This document shows, in pieces, positions 42,846 through 45,224 of a stretch of DNA of 45,224 nucleotides. A program made the position numbers and the translations under genes. Below the pieces are notes generated by a model, which saw only the letters and a program-made list of their open reading frames with translations, was not told the origin of the DNA and ran no database searches. The DNA comes from Gillisia sp. UBA3175 (lineage in GTDB: Bacteria > Bacteroidota > Bacteroidia > Flavobacteriales > Flavobacteriaceae). The stretch is taken from the NCBI GenBank assembly GCA_002364325.1, contig DEXV01000005.1, forward strand, positions 3,162 through 48,385, written 5' to 3'. Numbering within the stretch: the stretch's first letter is position 1; each line of letters starts with the position of its first letter.

Positions 42846-45224
42846 TTATATACTTAAGTATAATTTTCCTTGTACCGGAGATGTCTGTCCGTCGTTGTAG
42901 TTCAGGATATAGAAGTATACACCTACTGGTAAAACGTCATTTCCTAATGTCCCTGACTGATTGGAAATACCATTCCAATCATCTGTATTCGCGTTTCCTT
43001 TAAACACTACATTCCCCCATCTGTTGAATATTTCAATAGTGTAATTAGGGAAAGTTTCAGCGATATCTGGGATTACAAATTGATCATTGATTCCGTCACC
43101 ATTTGGAGAGAATCCTTCTGGTATTCCACAGAAATTTACTTCAACAGCAATGGCTAATCTTTCAGAACTTTCACAACCTCCAGCAGTTTCTGTAGATGTT
43201 GCGTAGTAAGTTACTCCATCCTGTAATGGTGTAGTTGCAGTAATTGCAGTTCCACCTGAGTTTGAAGTATAGATCTGAATTCCAGAACCATTAAGGTTTC
43301 CAATTAGTTCTTGGATCGTTGGGTTATCTGATCTACAGAATTCGTTGCCTTCCAATTGTAATGTTGGAGCAGCAGGATCTGTAATAGTTACATTGATCAC
43401 AACAGATTCTGAAGAACAACTTGCAGTATCATTTGTTGATACAGCATAGTAGCTTCTGCCACTTACTAAAGCAGTTGTAGCATCCGCTTCATTTGTTAAT
43501 TCATCATCAGTATAGATAACAACATTATCTCCTGTAACCACGATATCTCCAACTGTTGGGTTGTCAATAAGACAGAAAGACTGGATTGCTGCTGCTGTAG
43601 GAGCATCTGGTACATCATTTACTGTTATAGTAATTGTTGCTGTGTCAGTTCCTATTGCACAATTTGCAGCTCCATCTACTGAGTACGAGATAGTATAAAC
43701 ACCAACTCCAGCTTCTGAAGGATTAAAAGAACCATTTTCATAAGGTGCACTAAATGAACCAGTCCTTAATGCATCATCCCCTAGTAGTGTGGTTAGATCA
43801 ATGTTTTGATCTTCACCAATACAATAAATTGCAGTTACATCTCCACCAGCATTTGCATCTTGTGGTTCGTTAACTGTTATTGTAAATGTTGAGGTATCTG
43901 TACCAGTTACACAAGCATCACTAGATGTTAGAGTATAAGTGATAACATTTTCACCAATAGTTGCAGTGGCAGGATTAAAAATTCCATTTGTTAGACCAGC
44001 AAAACTTCCTCCTGTGATACCAGATGGTAGTGAGTTAAATAAATTTTGAACTCCATCTGTAGAACAAAAGGTTAGGCTCACATCTGCTCCTGCATTAGCT
44101 GGAACAGGTTGAGTGATGTTGATATTTACAAACGTAGTATCATCTTCACAAGCGCTATTTTCACTTTGTACTCTATAAGTATATTGTCCTGCAGGATCTA
44201 CCGCTGGATTAAATACAGTTGTACCGCTAGCTAAGGCTGGTGTTATTGTTCCACCTGCACTTGCGGCTCCTAAAATTGAAGGATTTAATCTGCTTACTAT
44301 ATCAAAAGGATCTTCAGAATTACAAGCAGTGATGTTTGTTGTAGATCCTGCATTTGGTGCTTTGTCAATTTGAACGATTACTCGTTCTCTATTTGGGCAA
44401 TCACCATTTGCGTTTCCAGCAAAGTAATCTTCGTTATCTAAAAGTGTTGCAGTTGGAGATAAAGCTTCTATTGAAGTAGCTGTAGCATACCAGGTAATAT
44501 TCATTGGCATTAAATCTCTAACCTGAGGTCTTCTAGGATTATTACCGTCAGCATCAGAAACCGATTCGCAGAACTCTTGCGTATTGTCAGCAATAACAGG
44601 ACATATAATATCATTTGTTATTGTAACTACTAAATCTGATGAATCTGAACAACCATTGGATGAAGTTACAGTATAGGTAAATGTGTAATCCCCTGCCGTA
44701 TAATCTGCAGGATCTAAATCCCCGTTTGAATTACCTGGAGAAAAAGTTCCTCCAGAATCTGGATTACCATCTATGTAGTTAAATAAGTTTACTGGATCTT
44801 GTTGAGTACTTAAAGTAACACTACTATCATCACCCGCATTAGGTCCTTGAGTTACATTAATTGTAAAGGTTGAAGTATCCGAACCAGTAACACAAGCATC
44901 TTCCGCTGTTTGGGTAAAAATTATAGTGTTATCACCAATAGCGGCAGTAGCAGGATCGAACATTCCGTTTGTTAAACCTTCAAAACTTCCTCCTGTAATA
45001 CCAGCGGGTAACGAATTAAATAAATTCTGAACTCCGGCTGTAGAGCAAAAAGTTAAGCTTACATCTGCTCCTGCATTAACTGGAACAGGTTGAGTGATGG
45101 TGATATTTACAATCGTAGTATCATCTTCACAAGCGCTATTTTCACTTTGTACTCTATAAGTATATTGTCCTGCAGGATCTACCGCTGGATTAAATACAGT
45201 TGTACCGCTAGCTAAGGCTGGTGT
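42846..45224 (-). CDS. Gliding-motility-associated C-terminal domain adhesin (SprB-like, 5' truncated)
   Basis: The frame is open through the right edge, so more than 790 residues are in view and the start is outside; the in-frame ATG at 44963 is internal. Most of it is repeats of about 80-100 residues with NAGxDVSLTFC, GTFSPGN/GSFAGL, TFTYTVTSS and DTxTFTITV patterns. They form Ig-like modules, each with paired cysteines. The C-terminal about 95 residues, starting at GIPEGFSPNGDGINDQFVIPD and including EIFNRWGNVVFKG, DWNG and LPVGVYFYIL, are the CHU_C type B sorting domain of the type IX system. SprB of this family moves on the cell surface during gliding. An equivalent role here is inference. 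Confidence 0.9.
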   Translation of the reverse strand, partial: TPALASGTTVFNPAVDPAGQYTYRVQSENSACEDDTTIVNITITQPVPVNAGADVSLTFCSTAGVQNLFNSLPAGITGGSFEGLTNGMFDPATAAIGDNTIIFTQTAEDACVTGSDTSTFTINVTQGPNAGDDSSVTLSTQQDPVNLFNYIDGNPDSGGTFSPGNSNGDLDPADYTAGDYTFTYTVTSSNGCSDSSDLVVTITNDIICPVIADNTQEFCESVSDADGNNPRRPQVRDLMPMNITWYATATSIEALSPTATLLDNEDYFAGNANGDCPNRERVIVQIDKAPNAGSTTNITACNSEDPFDIVSRLNPSILGAASAGGTITPALASGTTVFNPAVDPAGQYTYRVQSENSACEDDTTFVNINITQPVPANAGADVSLTFCSTDGVQNLFNSLPSGITGGSFAGLTNGIFNPATATIGENVITYTLTSSDACVTGTDTSTFTITVNEPQDANAGGDVTAIYCIGEDQNIDLTTLLGDDALRTGSFSAPYENGSFNPSEAGVGVYTISYSVDGAANCAIGTDTATITITVNDVPDAPTAAAIQSFCLIDNPTVGDIVVTGDNVVIYTDDELTNEADATTALVSGRSYYAVSTNDTASCSSESVVINVTITDPAAPTLQLEGNEFCRSDNPTIQELIGNLNGSGIQIYTSNSGGTAITATTPLQDGVTYYATSTETAGGCESSERLAIAVEVNFCGIPEGFSPNGDGINDQFVIPDIAETFPNYTIEIFNRWGNVVFKGNANTDDWNGISNQSGTLGNDVLPVGVYFYILNYNDGQTSPVQGKLYLSI
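43917..44243 (-). repeat. Long coding repeat of the adhesin, copy 1
   Basis: This segment matches 44898-45224 at a 981-base (327-codon) offset. Bases 44132-44243 are identical to 45113-45224. Confidence 0.85.
44898..45224 (-). repeat. Long coding repeat of the adhesin, copy 2 (cut by the window edge)
   Basis: This is the partner of 43917-44243; the identity is still perfect at the window edge, so the repeat extends further. Confidence 0.85.

Noticed and set aside
42846..45224. Insertion sequence or other mobile element at the right edge suggested by repeated DNA
   Set aside because: The repeats are coding units of an adhesin with an open frame throughout; no transposase or terminal inverted repeats were seen.

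Overview
The window is AT-rich and reads as a chromosome segment of a marine-type, gliding member of the Flavobacteriaceae (Bacteroidota). The main reasons are the type IX secretion and gliding genes (gldJ, porV, a PorP/SprF protein, and proteins with type A and type B C-terminal sorting domains), promoters of the Bacteroidota TTG-N19/20-TAnnTTTG kind, absent or weak Shine-Dalgarno sites, and the order murF-gldJ-porV-cdd-pdhA-pdhC that I know from this family. I cannot assign a genus from the sequence alone.

Layout. Bases 1-1754 are the 3' end of a large repeat-bearing secreted protein with a type A sorting signal. Bases 1820-8630 hold metabolic and envelope genes: an acyl-CoA dehydrogenase, anmK, a Glu/Leu/Phe/Val-type dehydrogenase, and the compact run exbB-exbD-tonB-folC. 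Bases 8631-9858 are the least ordinary part. Two identical tRNA-Val(UAC) genes are followed by a small GIY-YIG nuclease gene, a decayed tRNA-Val 3' half, and a second, truncated GIY-YIG copy. A predicted secreted zinc peptidase (DUF5700-like) follows. Bases 11090-15723 carry murF, gldJ and porV. Bases 15801-22541 carry cdd, pdhA, pdhC and a tight run of M28 lipoprotein peptidase, SDR, SprT-like protein and mannose-1-phosphate guanylyltransferase. Bases 22684-28447 hold an MlaFE-like ABC transporter, a PafA-type phosphatase and a ketosynthase III / methyltransferase / glycosyltransferase operon. Bases 28645-39571 hold gcvP, a UbiA-like membrane protein, an ECF sigma/anti-sigma pair, an M3 peptidase, purKE, an hpt-adk gene fusion and obgE. 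Bases 39632-45224 hold a DUF4136 lipoprotein and a three-gene surface module: a type B adhesin (cut by the window edge), PorP/SprF, and a TPR/PD40/OmpA lipid- or wall-anchored partner.

How the genes work together. Several genes serve the envelope: AnmK and MurF in peptidoglycan recycling and synthesis, ExbB/ExbD/TonB in energising outer-membrane receptors, MlaFE in lipid transport, and PorV and GldJ in type IX secretion and gliding. The T9SS would export both edge proteins, the left one by a type A signal and the right one by a type B signal that typically uses a PorP/SprF partner, which is present. Others are housekeeping: purKE, hpt-adk, gcvP, pdhA/pdhC and obgE.

The most unusual structure is the tRNA-Val / GIY-YIG tandem at 9048-9681. 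Next are the absence of porU between gldJ and porV, the near-identical long repeats in the right-edge adhesin, the ketosynthase operon, and several -10-like motifs lying only 3-5 bases before start codons. All boundaries, alignments and motif calls were made by eye.
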